This document shows, piece by piece, positions 1-8,653 of a stretch of 64,000 bases of DNA (the first letter of the stretch is position 1; every line of letters starts with the position of its first letter). Under the pieces are notes generated by a model that made no database searches, was not told where the DNA came from, and saw only the letters and a program-made list of their open reading frames with translations. This DNA is from Planococcus rifietoensis (lineage in GTDB: Bacteria; Bacillota; Bacilli; Bacillales_A; Planococcaceae): positions 2,188,501 to 2,252,500 of the forward strand of contig NZ_CP013659.2 of NCBI RefSeq assembly GCF_001465795.2, in the 5' to 3' direction. Both the position numbers and the translations under genes were made by a program.

Positions 1-639
1 GCCTTCGATAACGTCGGATGAATACGCGAGCTCGTCTTCGAACACATCAATCGCCAGCAAGCCTGCGTCCGGTGCAACCCCAGCGCCGTAAGTCCGGTTG
101 TTATGCGCTGCCCCGATGATGCCCGCGACATGCGTCCCGTGATCGTCTTCACTTATGCTCGTCGCAGTCGCATAGGAGCTGACAATTTGCCCGTTCAAAT
201 CCGGATGATCCAGGTCAAAACCGTTATCGAGCACGGCGACCAACACATCCGTCGTCCCCATCGTTCTCGTCCAGGCGCGTTCCGACCCGATCAATTCGTG
301 ATGATACTGAAATGAATAATACGGATCGTTCGGCACCGCCGTCGTTTCGAGCAAATGGTCGGCCTCGACATTCGCCACGCTCGGCGACGTACCCAGCTGT
401 TCTATGTAATCGTCCACGCTTTGCCCTTCCGGCACCTCGACCGTCACGACTTTATTGGCCGTATTGATGTTCAAAGCATCGACGGTCTCGCCTGTCAGCG
501 CCTGGCTGCTGGTCCCTGCTTCAAGTGTGACGATAACGCGGTCTGTCTGATTGGCTTCCTCCGCTAACGCAAATCCTGCGGCATGAAACACCGCTGCTCC
601 CGTCAACACAGTAATTCCGATTTTCTTAGATGTATTCAA
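1..639 (-). CDS. S8 (subtilisin-like) serine protease, N-terminal part
   Basis: This gene runs off the left edge, so only about 213 N-terminal codons are visible. I chose a TTG start at 639 because GGAAGGGG lies just upstream and the protein opens with MNTSKKIGITVLTGAAVF, a secretion-type signal peptide. An inhibitor_I9-like propeptide follows (VIVTLEAG to NVEADH, about residues 35-100). The catalytic domain begins with YYSFQYHHELIG. The catalytic Asp sits in VAVLDNGFDLDHPDL, where DNG replaces the common DTG, and the catalytic His sits in DDHGTHVAGIIGA. The active-site Ser is outside the window. It is likely an exported protease. The family call is firm; the substrate is unknown. Confidence 0.9.
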   Translation of the reverse strand, partial: MNTSKKIGITVLTGAAVFHAAGFALAEEANQTDRVIVTLEAGTSSQALTGETVDALNINTANKVVTVEVPEGQSVDDYIEQLGTSPSVANVEADHLLETTAVPNDPYYSFQYHHELIGSERAWTRTMGTTDVLVAVLDNGFDLDHPDLNGQIVSSYATATSISEDDHGTHVAGIIGAAHNNRTYGAGVAPDAGLLAIDVFEDELAYSSDVIEG

Positions 640-774
640 ATTGTCGACCCCTTCCGTCTGCTTTCCGTGGCTGGTAAATTCCTGCATATTGTAACATTAT
701 TATTTTCCAATTAATAGTAATTCACTTTTTACGAATGGTAATCATTTCATATTCCACTATATGCGGATCGAGTT

Positions 775-884
775 GAATTGTGTGATGCACAGGGACAAAA
801 TCTATCTGCTCAATTTTAAAAACCGCACCCCAACGCCTTTTCGGCACTGGTGATGCAGTTTGAATTGTGTGATGCACAGGGACA
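775..884 (+). repeat. Interspersed element, 64-bp spacer class (110 bp)
   Basis: Two direct 23-bp repeats lie at 775-797 and 862-884, both with loop triplet GAT. The 64-bp spacer carries a decayed hairpin (AAAACCGCACCCC at about 818-831, GGTGATGCAGTTT at about 849-861) with a TTTTC loop. The element ends 10 nt from the stop of the membrane-protein gene at 895, so its hairpin is the only visible terminator for that gene. Confidence 0.85.
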
Positions 885-894
885 AGCAAACCAC

Positions 895-1206
895 TCACGC
901 TGTCTGCTCCTCTTTTTTCCACCGGTAATAATTATATCCGGCGTCAAACAACACCGTTAACAAGAACACCAACGCCACAACCTGCAGCTGCGTCTCCGTA
1001 AAGACCTCCTGCTGATAAATAATGAAATACATCAGCAGCATAAATGGGATTCCCCATAACGCGCGAATAAATCTCCTTCTATAGGAAAGCCTTTGATAGA
1101 GCAGCACAAATCCTTTATCTTTTTTCTTCTTATCCTTCAAAAAGTATTTCATGACAAGATTCACCACGATCACTATGAGCAATGGAACGATTAAGTAGCC
1201 GAGCAT
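895..1206 (-). CDS. small membrane protein, unknown function
   Basis: This 103-residue protein has about three hydrophobic segments: LGYLIVPLLIVIVVNLVMKYF at the N terminus, WGIPFMLLMYFIIY in the middle and LQVVALVFLLTVLFDAGY near the end. A Lys-rich DKKKKDKG stretch separates the first two. I start it at the ATG before LGYL, preceded by AGAGGTGG. The open frame continues 17 codons upstream, but those codons (SLCKTQF) come from the interspersed repeat at 1234-1256 and are not genic. I do not recognise the family. It is flanked on both sides by repeat elements. Confidence 0.65.
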   Translation of the reverse strand: MLGYLIVPLLIVIVVNLVMKYFLKDKKKKDKGFVLLYQRLSYRRRFIRALWGIPFMLLMYFIIYQQEVFTETQLQVVALVFLLTVLFDAGYNYYRWKKEEQTA

Positions 1207-1233
1207 ATCGATGTTTTCCACCTCTTCTCTTAT

Positions 1234-1321
1234 AAATTGTGTCTTGCACAGGGACAACTGACTACCAAAACCCTTCTGCTACAACAATCCCACCTCTCGA
1301 ATTGTTTGACGCACAGGGGCA
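1234..1321 (+). repeat. Interspersed element, 42-bp spacer class (88 bp)
   Basis: Repeats lie at 1234-1256 (loop CTT) and 1299-1321 (divergent: TTGTTTGACGCACAGGGGCA), separated by exactly 42 bp. The right edge is only 3 nt from the stop codon of the 68-residue gene at 1325, and the left edge is 27 nt upstream of the start of the membrane-protein gene ending at 1206. The decay of the second copy suggests an old insertion. Confidence 0.85.
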
Positions 1322-1324
1322 AAA

Positions 1325-1531
1325 TCACCCCGCCCGCCGAACACCAAACACCAGTCCAGCCGCGCCGCCCATCACGGCTCCCAAGTATGCCGCAAGCTCA
1401 TACCCTTCGAGCCCGAGACGCTCATGAATGTCCAATCCGCCCAAAAACGTGCCGCCGATGACAAGTCCGAGAAAAGCGCCGGCCAACACCCCTGCGATCA
1501 ATCCGATCAGTCCAGCTGCAAGTTTCGACAT
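1325..1531 (-). CDS. small glycine-rich membrane protein, unknown
   Basis: A 68-residue protein (MSKLAAGLIG to VFGVRRAG). It has two glycine/alanine-rich transmembrane stretches (LIGLIAGVLAGAFLGLVIGG and LAAYLGAVMGGAAGLVFGV) joined by a short soluble loop, DIHERLGLEGYE. The start at 1531 is supported by AGGGAGG 9 nt upstream; the same frame stays open far upstream without sense. The glycine-zipper look is typical of small bacterial membrane proteins, but I cannot assign a function. Confidence 0.65.
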   Translation of the reverse strand: MSKLAAGLIGLIAGVLAGAFLGLVIGGTFLGGLDIHERLGLEGYELAAYLGAVMGGAAGLVFGVRRAG

Positions 1532-1709
1532 GTCCTGATTCCTCCCTTGCCATTTCACCCCATTTCCTAAGTTCTTCACTCGCCCACAAATTCCTCTTCG
1601 CCGAAACCATGACCTACGAATCAAACGAATCATACACATCAAAAATAGATAGAATATTCGAACTATTAGTTTTATACTAGAGATGAATGAAACAGAAAGG
1701 GAGGGTTCT

Positions 1710-2447
1710 ATGAAAAAGCTCATCAAAACCATTGTCATCGTACTGCTCGCCAGCTTGCTTGCATCGCCAAGTGTCTTTGCCAAGAGCGATAACGCCAAAG
1801 AATCGCTCGTCGCAGTCGGCGATTCGATTCCGTTCGGCTTTAACCTCGGCCAGACCAACCAAAATCCCGCGAAAACCTCTTATCCTTATTTAATCGGCAA
1901 GCTCGCGGATCTGCGCGTGCGCAACCTCGGCGTTCCCGGATGGCAGTCGGATCAACTGCTTGAAGCCTTGCAGACCGACCAGAAATACCGCCAAGCGATC
2001 ATCCACTCGGATTATGTCGCCGTGACGATCGGCAATAACGATTTGCTCGCCATCCTGCGTGAAGCGGCGGCCGAAAGCGGCGGCGATCAAGTTTTGTTCC
2101 AGCAGTTGCTCGGCGCGAAACTTAACGAAAGCGACGTCTTTTCGAACATCCAGCAAATCATCACGGAAATCCGTTCCCTCACCGATTCGCCGGTCGTGCT
2201 TTATAATGTCTATAACCCATTCCAGCTGACCGACACGCTCCACTACGCCGCCGATGCCGTCCTTCCAACCATCAATACTGCCTTTACGGCTCTCGCTCTC
2301 ACCAACCAAGATGTCTTTCTAGCGGATGCCTACACGGCCTTCGGAAACAATCAAGCAGAATACGTCCTGCCGGCAGACATCCATCCGACCAAAGCCGGAC
2401 AAGCGAAACTCGCAGAAATCGGCTTAGGAGCACTCGGCCTCTACTAA
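1710..2447 (+). CDS. secreted SGNH/GDSL-family esterase-lipase
   Basis: A 245-residue hydrolase with a signal peptide (MKKLIKTIVIVLLASLLASPSVFA). The SGNH blocks are in order: block I VAVGDSIPFGF with the nucleophile Ser, block III TIGNNDLL, and block V DIHPTKAGQ with the catalytic Asp and His. I chose the ATG at 1710 because AAAGGGAGGG precedes it; the frame is open 9 codons further up. It probably deacylates or de-esterifies lipids or wall polymers outside the cell. It is a monocistronic plus-strand gene ended by the terminator at 2462-2489. Confidence 0.88.
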   Translation: MKKLIKTIVIVLLASLLASPSVFAKSDNAKESLVAVGDSIPFGFNLGQTNQNPAKTSYPYLIGKLADLRVRNLGVPGWQSDQLLEALQTDQKYRQAIIHSDYVAVTIGNNDLLAILREAAAESGGDQVLFQQLLGAKLNESDVFSNIQQIITEIRSLTDSPVVLYNVYNPFQLTDTLHYAADAVLPTINTAFTALALTNQDVFLADAYTAFGNNQAEYVLPADIHPTKAGQAKLAEIGLGALGLY

Positions 2448-2461
2448 GCGCATAAACCTTA

Positions 2462-2489
2462 AAAGCTGCCTCTTTTGGCAGCTTTTTTT
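2462..2489 (+). terminator. intrinsic terminator of the SGNH gene
   Basis: AAAAGCTGCC-tctttt-GGCAGC is followed by eight T. The T tract runs into TTGCGTTGAATTG, the start of the next repeat element; the same TTTGCGTT linker precedes the element at 19394. Confidence 0.9.
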
Positions 2490-2495
2490 TGCGTT

Positions 2496-2605
2496 GAATT
2501 GTGTGGTGCACAGGGACAACCGCACACTCCGCGAATCAAAAAACCGCATTCCCCCGCCTTTTCGGCGGTGGGGATGCGGTTAGAATTGTGTGATGCACAG
2601 GGACA
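2496..2605 (+). repeat. Interspersed element, 64-bp spacer class (110 bp)
   Basis: Repeats lie at 2496-2518 (loop GGT) and 2583-2605 (loop GAT). The 64-bp spacer ends in a strong hairpin at 2541-2581: AACCGCATTCCC pairs with GGGGATGCGGTT around CGCC-ttttc-GGCG. The hairpin lies just past the stop (2614) of the wall-protein gene, so it likely serves as that gene's terminator. The element fills the gap between two convergent genes. Confidence 0.92.
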
Positions 2606-2613
2606 ATACCGTA

Positions 2614-5154
2614 TCAGTCTTCCAATTCTTCATCCAATAGATCTTTTACCTTATCCGACACCGCTCCGGTTCCGCCGAAAATGGTGAAATCATCGTAGTT
2701 CGGCAATAGTTTGTCGGTCGCTTGCGGAATTTCATCCGGGCGGACGAGCAGGATCGGCGAGTCGTTTTTCGCTGCCAAGACAGAGCCCGTTAGTGCATCG
2801 GGGAAATCTCTGCCGGTGGCAATATACGCCCGCTCAGTGCCGGTCATGAGCCTCGTGGCAATTTCAGCGCCGGTTTCATAACGCGTTTCGCCGCCGTAGC
2901 GCGTCGGATCCGGCAATTCATTGAAGACGTCTTCGCTGACAACGCCGGTTTCACCAATGACATGCGTGGATGAGTAATCATCCAATGCTTGTTCCGTCTC
3001 CGCTGGCAATCGGTCTTCACGCGTCAGCAAGATCGGCACGCCGTTTTTCGCAGCGTACGGAGAAGCAGACAAGACATCCGGGAAGTTCAAGCCATTCGCG
3101 ACGACTGCGCTATCGGATTCCAGCTCTTCTGCAATCAAAGTCGCTGTTTCAAAGCGCGTGTCCCCGCCGATGCGGTCGATGGTCAAGTCCATGCTTCTCA
3201 ATTCCGCTTCTACATTTGCTGAAATCGCGCCTGTGCTTCCGAGGAGAATGACTTTCTCCGCGCCGAGACGCTCAATTTCTTTTTCCGTTTCAATGCCCAA
3301 ACGGTCAGGTCTCGTTAGCAGGATCGGTGCATCTTCCTGGAAGGCCAGCGGGCCGCCTGCAAGTGCATCCGGGAAGTTGCGCGACGTGGCTAGCACGACT
3401 GTATCTGATGCATCCCATCCTTGTTGCGAAATGGCAATCGCTGTCAAGTAGCGGTCAGACCCCGCAATCCGGTCGGTCACTTCCGCGTCGACTTTGACGA
3501 CCGTCGTGGTCGCTTCGTCACTTTCATTCCCCGCGTTATCAATCGCAATCGCCGTCAGCACTGTGCCGCCATCTTGTGCGTCAATCGGCAAAGTGAACGC
3601 CCCGTCACTGCCGGCTTCTCCTCTCGCCAATTCTTCAGAGCCGGCCCAAATGACGACCGTGCTTCCCGCTTCACCCGTTCCGCTGACGCTTGTCGATTTG
3701 TTGGTCACTTGATCGAGCACCGGCGCATCTGGTGCGGTCACGTCTTCCACAGTCATGACGGTCTCATCGCTTGCGTTGCCGTCTTCGTCTTCCAACACCA
3801 CCGTGATGTCCGTGCCAGCTTCTTGCTCCGGAATTTCCACAGCGAAGTTGCCGTCTTCATCCACCTCGCCTGTATACGATCCGTCTGGCGTCGTGACGAT
3901 GACTTCTGCCCCCGGCTCACCGGATCCTGTCACTTCTGTGTCACCTTCTTCTACATCATCGACATCCGGCGCATCCGGTGCGATGGTATCTTCAACGGTA
4001 ATGACGACAGCTTCACTTGTCAGCCCTGCGTCATCTGTCAAAAAGACGCCGAGTTCCGTGCCGCCCGGCTGTTCTGGAATGTCCACTTCAAAATTGCCGG
4101 ATCCGTCCACCGTGCCGCTGCCAATCACTTCATCCTCTTTGGTCACCGTCACTTCCGTTCCCGGCTCACCGGTTCCCGTGACGGATGTATCGCGGTCGGT
4201 CACGCCGTCCACATCCGGCGTTTCAGGTGCGGTCACATCGCTCACCGTCACTTCCAACGCTTCGCCTTCAGGATCGCCTGACGAAGAGTATGCTTGGACC
4301 GTCAGCACTGTCCCCGCTTGTTGCTGAGGAATCTCAACGGAATATGGGCTATTGGCATCGCTGTCGACCGTGCCGCTGCCGATTTCTTCATCGCCGTTAA
4401 ATACCCGGATTTCCGTTGCGGAGCCTTGCTTCTTGATTCCTTCGACCACGGTATCCTGATCCGTCACCGTGCCGACGGACAAATCGGTATTCTCCAAATT
4501 ATACAAGGAAGCTTGAGCCCCTTCATCCGTCAGCACGAACACATCCACTAGAGGAGAAGATGTCACAGCTCCGAAGAACTCCAGTTCACCCGAATCGCTC
4601 ACCGGCAAGTCTTCGCCGAGTGCATTCAAATCAATCACCAACTCCGCGCTCAACGTCGACGCGACGCTCACATTAAGCGCCTCAAAGCTTGACCCCGAAA
4701 CAAGCCCTGTGGATGGGTCGACTTCCAAATCATCCCCGCTGATCGTGCCACTGTTCACAGGAATCAACCCCAGCAAGAGCCGCTGTTCGTACTCGATCTG
4801 CGCTGCGTCCTGGAAATTCGGCAGCGCTAAAATCTCCTGGAATGCTTCCGGGAGCTGGAAATTATAATATTGTTCATTGAGCGCTCCGACATTCAACAAC
4901 ACTTCCCCGTCAATGTCCAAAGTCAACACGCCGGTCGTCGAATTATAATCCGCCCGCAAGCCTTGGTCTTCAAGCAAGGCAATATCCGCCAGTCCCGCCG
5001 CTTGTGCGGAGTTTTGTTGAAGCGAAATGCCGTTTTTGCCGGTACTGAGTTCTGCCGAAAGCGGCGACACCGCCAGCACGCCCGCCATCAGTGCCACCGA
5101 AAATAGTTTGGAGCTGCCATTTAACGTTAATCTCTTTCCAGAATAACTCTTCAT
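2614..5154 (-). CDS. surface protein with Ig-like repeats and three CWB2 wall-binding repeats
   Basis: An 846-residue exported protein. A signal peptide (about residues 1-34, ending SPLSA) is followed by a unique N-terminal region to about residue 235. Next come four Ig-like repeats of about 80 residues, each with the pattern D-T-x-V-x-G-T/S-G-E-P-G and a closing IPEQ-x-x-G-T, up to about residue 555. The C terminus has three cell-wall-binding (CWB2) repeats marked by RIAGSDRYLTA, RIGGDTRFETA and RYGGETRYETG, each followed by FPDAL/FPDVL and an ILLTR/ILLVR strand. GAGGAGGAA precedes the start. It is probably held on the wall by secondary polymers as in other CWB2 proteins. Acidic composition is marked. 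The ligand is unknown. Confidence 0.9.
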   Translation of the reverse strand: MKSYSGKRLTLNGSSKLFSVALMAGVLAVSPLSAELSTGKNGISLQQNSAQAAGLADIALLEDQGLRADYNSTTGVLTLDIDGEVLLNVGALNEQYYNFQLPEAFQEILALPNFQDAAQIEYEQRLLLGLIPVNSGTISGDDLEVDPSTGLVSGSSFEALNVSVASTLSAELVIDLNALGEDLPVSDSGELEFFGAVTSSPLVDVFVLTDEGAQASLYNLENTDLSVGTVTDQDTVVEGIKKQGSATEIRVFNGDEEIGSGTVDSDANSPYSVEIPQQQAGTVLTVQAYSSSGDPEGEALEVTVSDVTAPETPDVDGVTDRDTSVTGTGEPGTEVTVTKEDEVIGSGTVDGSGNFEVDIPEQPGGTELGVFLTDDAGLTSEAVVITVEDTIAPDAPDVDDVEEGDTEVTGSGEPGAEVIVTTPDGSYTGEVDEDGNFAVEIPEQEAGTDITVVLEDEDGNASDETVMTVEDVTAPDAPVLDQVTNKSTSVSGTGEAGSTVVIWAGSEELARGEAGSDGAFTLPIDAQDGGTVLTAIAIDNAGNESDEATTTVVKVDAEVTDRIAGSDRYLTAIAISQQGWDASDTVVLATSRNFPDALAGGPLAFQEDAPILLTRPDRLGIETEKEIERLGAEKVILLGSTGAISANVEAELRSMDLTIDRIGGDTRFETATLIAEELESDSAVVANGLNFPDVLSASPYAAKNGVPILLTREDRLPAETEQALDDYSSTHVIGETGVVSEDVFNELPDPTRYGGETRYETGAEIATRLMTGTERAYIATGRDFPDALTGSVLAAKNDSPILLVRPDEIPQATDKLLPNYDDFTIFGGTGAVSDKVKDLLDEELED

Positions 5155-5516
5155 TCATCTTCCTCCTCTTTTTTGGTTAGCCAAAAATCAAGTTATGGGT
5201 GAACGAGTAAATTATTTCCTTTTTAAATTAACGCCTCCTTTTTTTACTATATTTAACATAAGGCATTAATAACTAAATATTAACACATCTCCTCTTATCC
5301 GCAATTGATAACCGAAGCGCTACCCATGCGTAAGTGGTGACAATTTCATTTGACAGGAAAATAAGATAGAATTTTCAATTAATAATTATTACTAGAAGCG
5401 CAAATAAACATCAAAGCAAAATGAAATCCAGTTCATAAGTTTGTAGCATTTGAAAAATTTGACACTCAATAGTAAAATTAACCATTTTTTTATCATCGCT
5501 CTGTCATGTATGGCTA
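5155..5516. other. AT-rich intergenic region upstream of the wall-protein gene
   Basis: No open frame with a ribosome site is visible here. The stretch is strongly AT-rich and must hold the promoter of the 846-residue wall-protein gene (minus) near its left end and that of the aldo/keto reductase gene (plus) near its right end. I see no unambiguous -35/-10 pair. Confidence 0.5.
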
Positions 5517-5604
5517 AAATTGTGTGGTGCACAGGGACAACCAGACACTCAAATCCCTCCAAACCAACAATCTCTTCATTTAAATTGTGCCGTGCACAGG
5601 GATA
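5517..5604 (+). repeat. Interspersed element, 42-bp spacer class (88 bp)
   Basis: Repeats lie at 5517-5539 (loop GGT) and 5582-5604 (TGTGCCGTGCACA, with GGATA replacing GGACA). In the second copy the stem pair becomes C-G instead of the T-G found elsewhere. This locus is not next to a minus-strand stop codon: it lies about 80 nt upstream of the aldo/keto reductase start. Confidence 0.85.
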
Positions 5605-5685
5605 CAAACAAAAAAAGCTTAGACCCTCTAACTTCAGGGTATTCTATAAATTGTTGTGATAAAAACACGAAAAGGAGAATGTCCC

Positions 5686-6510
5686 GTGAACTATGTAACA
5701 TTAAACAATAAACTCGAAATGCCCCAATTAGGATTCGGTGTTTGGCAAGTCGACAGCGACCAAGCTGCCGAAGCCGTATCAACTGCATTAAAAACTGGCT
5801 ATACCTCTATCGATACAGCCATGATCTATAAAAACGAAGAAGGCGTCGGAAAAGCCTTGAAAGAAACTTCCGTCCCGCGTGAAGAGTTGTTTATCACTAC
5901 AAAAGTCTGGAACTCTGACCAAGGCTACGACAGCACTTTGCGCGCATTTGACGAAAGCCTTGAGCGCCTCGGCCTTGATTATGTGGACCTCTACCTCATC
6001 CACTGGCCAACGCCTGAGTTCGACAATTACGTCGAGACGTATAAAGCGATGGAAAAACTATACAAAGACGGCCGCGTCAAAGCGATCGGCGTCTGCAATT
6101 TCCAACCTGAACATCTACAACGCTTGTTGGACGAGTGCGACGTGCCGCCTGTCCTCAACCAAATCGAATGCCATCCATACTTGGCGCAAAATGACGTCAA
6201 AGAATTCTGTGCGCAGCACGATATTTTCGTGGAAGCGTGGAGCCCGCTTGACCAAGGCGGCGAAGTACTGAAAGACGAAGTGATTCAACAAATCGCTGAA
6301 GCACACAAAAAATCCCCAGCTCAAATCGTCTTGCGCTGGCACCTGCAAAACAACACGATCGTCATTCCGAAATCCGTCACACCGTCACGCATCGAAGAAA
6401 ACTTCAACGTCTTCGATTTCGAATTAAGCGAAGAGGACATGAACCAAATCAACGGGTTGGACAAAAACCGCCGCAAAGGCGCTCACCCGAACGAAATGAA
6501 CGTCCGTTAA
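5686..6510 (+). CDS. aldo/keto reductase
   Basis: A 274-residue NADPH-type aldo/keto reductase (AKR5-like). The catalytic tetrad is visible: Asp in SIDTAMIY, Tyr in AMIYKNEEGVG, Lys in ITTKVWN and His in LIHWPTP. IPKSVTPSRIEEN is the cofactor-phosphate loop. I chose the GTG at 5686 because AAAGGAG lies 8 nt upstream and the paralogue at 25418 starts similarly (V-T-L-N-N). It likely reduces small aldehydes or ketones in the cytosol; proximity to hxlAB may hint at reactive-aldehyde stress, but that is inference. The gene is monocistronic with its own terminator. Confidence 0.9.
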   Translation: MNYVTLNNKLEMPQLGFGVWQVDSDQAAEAVSTALKTGYTSIDTAMIYKNEEGVGKALKETSVPREELFITTKVWNSDQGYDSTLRAFDESLERLGLDYVDLYLIHWPTPEFDNYVETYKAMEKLYKDGRVKAIGVCNFQPEHLQRLLDECDVPPVLNQIECHPYLAQNDVKEFCAQHDIFVEAWSPLDQGGEVLKDEVIQQIAEAHKKSPAQIVLRWHLQNNTIVIPKSVTPSRIEENFNVFDFELSEEDMNQINGLDKNRRKGAHPNEMNVR

Positions 6511-6522
6511 TATCTCCATAAG

Positions 6523-6557
6523 AAAAGCCCGTTCCTTCCCTGGAACGGGCTTTTTTC
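6523..6557 (+). terminator. intrinsic terminator of the aldo/keto reductase gene
   Basis: AAAAGCCCGTTCC-ttccct-GGAACGGGC is followed by six T. It can act in both directions, because A-runs precede the stem. It abuts the repeat element at 6563 through the linker TTCTGCTT. Confidence 0.92.
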
Positions 6558-6562
6558 TGCTT

Positions 6563-6650
6563 AAATTGTGTGGTGCACAGGGACAAATGAACATACAAAT
6601 GCTGCCGCAGCAGGATTTCCGGCCCGCGAATTGTGTGGTGCACAGGGACA
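6563..6650 (+). repeat. Interspersed element, 42-bp spacer class (88 bp)
   Basis: Repeats lie at 6563-6585 and 6628-6650, both with loop GGT. The spacer contains GCTGCCGCAGCAGG and GATTTCCGGCCCG, matching the spacers at 9437 and 17930. It ends 7 nt from the stop codon of the minus-strand HxlR gene. Confidence 0.9.
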
Positions 6651-6657
6651 GCACCAA

Positions 6658-6990
6658 CTACAAATTCCTCTCCATATATCCCTTGCCCCAGTCGTACATC
6701 GAATCGAGGATCGGCATGAGGCTCCGCCCTTGTTCCGTCAGCGAATACTCCACTTTCGGCGGCACGACCGGATACACTTCGCGGTGGACGATCAAGTGAT
6801 CTTCCAATTCACGCAGCTGGTTCACCAGCATGCGTTGCGTGATGCCGGGCATGAGTTTTTTCAACTCGCCGAAACGCTTCGTGCCTGATTTCCCTAAATG
6901 CCACAACACGAGCATCTTCCACTTTCCGCCGATGATGGAAAGGGTCAATTCTTTTTCGCAATTAAATGTCTTCTCTCCCAAATTGGGCAT
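6658..6990 (-). CDS. HxlR-family (MarR-like winged helix) transcriptional regulator
   Basis: A 110-residue DNA-binding protein. The family pattern is intact: [22 protein letters not shown] near the N terminus, then [24 protein letters not shown] (recognition region) and [14 protein letters not shown] in the wing. The single N-terminal Cys in NCEKEL is the residue that senses electrophiles in some family members. A ribosome site GGAGGG precedes the ATG. HxlR proteins activate hxlAB in Bacillus; here hxlAB lies 1.1 kb away on the same strand with a HAD gene in between, so control of hxlAB is plausible but not shown. Confidence 0.88.
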   Translation of the reverse strand: MPNLGEKTFNCEKELTLSIIGGKWKMLVLWHLGKSGTKRFGELKKLMPGITQRMLVNQLRELEDHLIVHREVYPVVPPKVEYSLTEQGRSLMPILDSMYDWGKGYMERNL

Positions 6991-7049
6991 TCATTTTCCC
7001 TCCATCGTTCGCGCATTTCATTCTTGTGATGTCTACTGGAATCCGTCGC

Positions 7050-7874
7050 TCACTGCCCCGAATCGACAGCGGCTGTCCGCGGTTCCAAGATGAATTTATT
7101 GAGCACGTGCAACACGCCTTCTTCGTTGTTCGACAAACTGGTGTAATCCGCGAGCTCTTTTAATTCGTCGACGGCGTTGCCCATGGCGATGCCGAATCCC
7201 GCTGCTTTGACGAGATCCGTGTCGTTATGGTTATCGCCGATCCCGATCACTTCCGAAGAATCAATGCCGAGATGTTCGGCCAAAAACTTCAAGGCACTGC
7301 CTTTATTCGCTTCCGGATGCGTCACTTCGAGGTAGCGCAGTTTGGATTTCTCGATACATGCTTCGTCGCCCAAAACCGCCTGCAATTCTTCCTGCACCGG
7401 CGCGAGGGCTTCCGGTTCGTCGATAAACAGCAATTTCATGAAGCCGTTTTTCGCAAGCTTGAGGAGATCCGGTTCGATTTCATAGCCGACTCCGACTTCT
7501 TTGGAATACGCTCTAACTTGTTCGTTATCCACGGCGCTGTAGAGCACATCGTCTTGATAGACTTGGATATGCATTTGCTTCTCCGCTGCCAAGTGGATGC
7601 ATTTTTGCGCGATCTCAAACGGCACGACGCGCTCACGCAGCACTTCTCCGCTCGTCGCCGATTTGATCATCGCCCCTTGGTACGTGATCATCGGTGCATC
7701 GAGCCCCAACTCCAAGGCGATGCGCTGTGCGGACGGGTACATGCGTCCCGTCGCAATCGTCACGACCACTCCGTGTTCCATCGATTCGCGAATCGCTGTC
7801 ATCGTATCTGTTGTCACCGTCAACTCATCCGTCAGCAAAGTTCCATCTAAATCAATTGCAATCATTTTATACAT
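7050..7874 (-). CDS. Cof-type HAD-IIB sugar-phosphatase family hydrolase
   Basis: A 274-residue HAD phosphatase. Motif I is IDLDGTLL, motif II TIATGRM, motif III Lys in EANKGSALKFL, and motif IV GIGDNHNDTDLVKAAGFGIAMGNA, which is typical of Cof/YidA proteins. The large cap domain spans about residues 85-190. AAGGAG precedes the start. Members dephosphorylate sugar phosphates or flavin-type substrates, and the exact substrate cannot be read from sequence. The gene stands alone, with about 220 nt to hxlB. Confidence 0.9.
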   Translation of the reverse strand: MYKMIAIDLDGTLLTDELTVTTDTMTAIRESMEHGVVVTIATGRMYPSAQRIALELGLDAPMITYQGAMIKSATSGEVLRERVVPFEIAQKCIHLAAEKQMHIQVYQDDVLYSAVDNEQVRAYSKEVGVGYEIEPDLLKLAKNGFMKLLFIDEPEALAPVQEELQAVLGDEACIEKSKLRYLEVTHPEANKGSALKFLAEHLGIDSSEVIGIGDNHNDTDLVKAAGFGIAMGNAVDELKELADYTSLSNNEEGVLHVLNKFILEPRTAAVDSGQ

Positions 7875-8049
7875 ACACTTGCTCCTTCATATCAAAATAG
7901 TTTCGTTGGCGGGCCTTTTATTAAAATTAAGCGCTGTACGAGCGGCTCGCCATTCATTTCAATCAACACTGCCCTGTCACCGCAGTTCTCCATTCCATCA
8001 ATTTTGCACCTCTGTGAGCGAGTTGTCCAATAGGTAAGCTTGGCATGAA

Positions 8050-8092
8050 AAATAAGCTTGAGACGGAATCACTTCCAGCCTCAAGCTTATTT
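8050..8092 (-). terminator. intrinsic terminator of hxlAB
   Basis: Inverted repeat AATAAGCTTGAG...CTCAAGCTTATT with a loop of about 15 nt, located just past the hxlB stop. On the minus strand it is followed by TTTTTCATG. Confidence 0.8.
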
Positions 8093-8097
8093 CTGTG

Positions 8098-8652
8098 TTA
8101 TTCCAAATTGGCGTGTGTGCCGAACATCGTATCGGCAGTGATGTGGTGCTGCTCCATATACGCCAAGACGAGCGCGTCGTACACCACCAATAGCGATTGC
8201 TCGAACAACGAACCCATCGGTTGAATGGATTTGCCGCTCGCACCCTCCGCCTTGGCTTGCGCCGGGATGGTGAGATGAAGGCTAGCAAGCTTGCCGATTG
8301 ATGACGCCGGATTGGTCGTCACCGCCGCGACCGTTGCGCCGATTGCGTTCGCTTTTTCCATCATCGCAAGCAAGCTGCCCGTTTCACCGGAACCCGATCC
8401 GACGATGAACAAATCATTTTCCTGCAAGCTCGGTGTCACCGTTTCGCCGACGACATAAGCGGTCAAGCCCATATGCACCATGCGCATGACGAACGCTTTC
8501 GCCATGAACCCCGAGCGGCCACCGCCTGCGACGAAAATCTTGTCGGCTTGCCCCATCGCAGTGACCAATCGGGATGCTTCTGCCTCGTCCACTTGCCCAA
8601 CTGTATGCGCAAGTTCGGCTGAAATTTCATTCATAAATCCAGAAGCGCTCAC
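8098..8652 (-). CDS. hxlB: 6-phospho-3-hexuloisomerase
   Basis: A 184-residue SIS-domain isomerase that converts 3-hexulose 6-phosphate to fructose 6-phosphate in the ribulose monophosphate pathway. The sugar-binding features are VAGGGRSGFMAKAFVMRM near residue 42 and VGSGSGETGSL near residue 85; the C terminus GTHANLE is typical for the family. A GTG start lies 1 nt after the hxlA stop, which implies translational coupling; an ATG six codons in is an alternative. Pairing with hxlA makes the function secure. Confidence 0.94.
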   Translation of the reverse strand: MSASGFMNEISAELAHTVGQVDEAEASRLVTAMGQADKIFVAGGGRSGFMAKAFVMRMVHMGLTAYVVGETVTPSLQENDLFIVGSGSGETGSLLAMMEKANAIGATVAAVTTNPASSIGKLASLHLTIPAQAKAEGASGKSIQPMGSLFEQSLLVVYDALVLAYMEQHHITADTMFGTHANLE

Positions 8653-8653
8653 G

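Noticed and set aside
3421..4327. Long plus-strand frames inside the wall-protein gene
   Set aside because: They are antisense shadows of the repetitive Ig-like and CWB2 coding sequence and have no ribosome sites.
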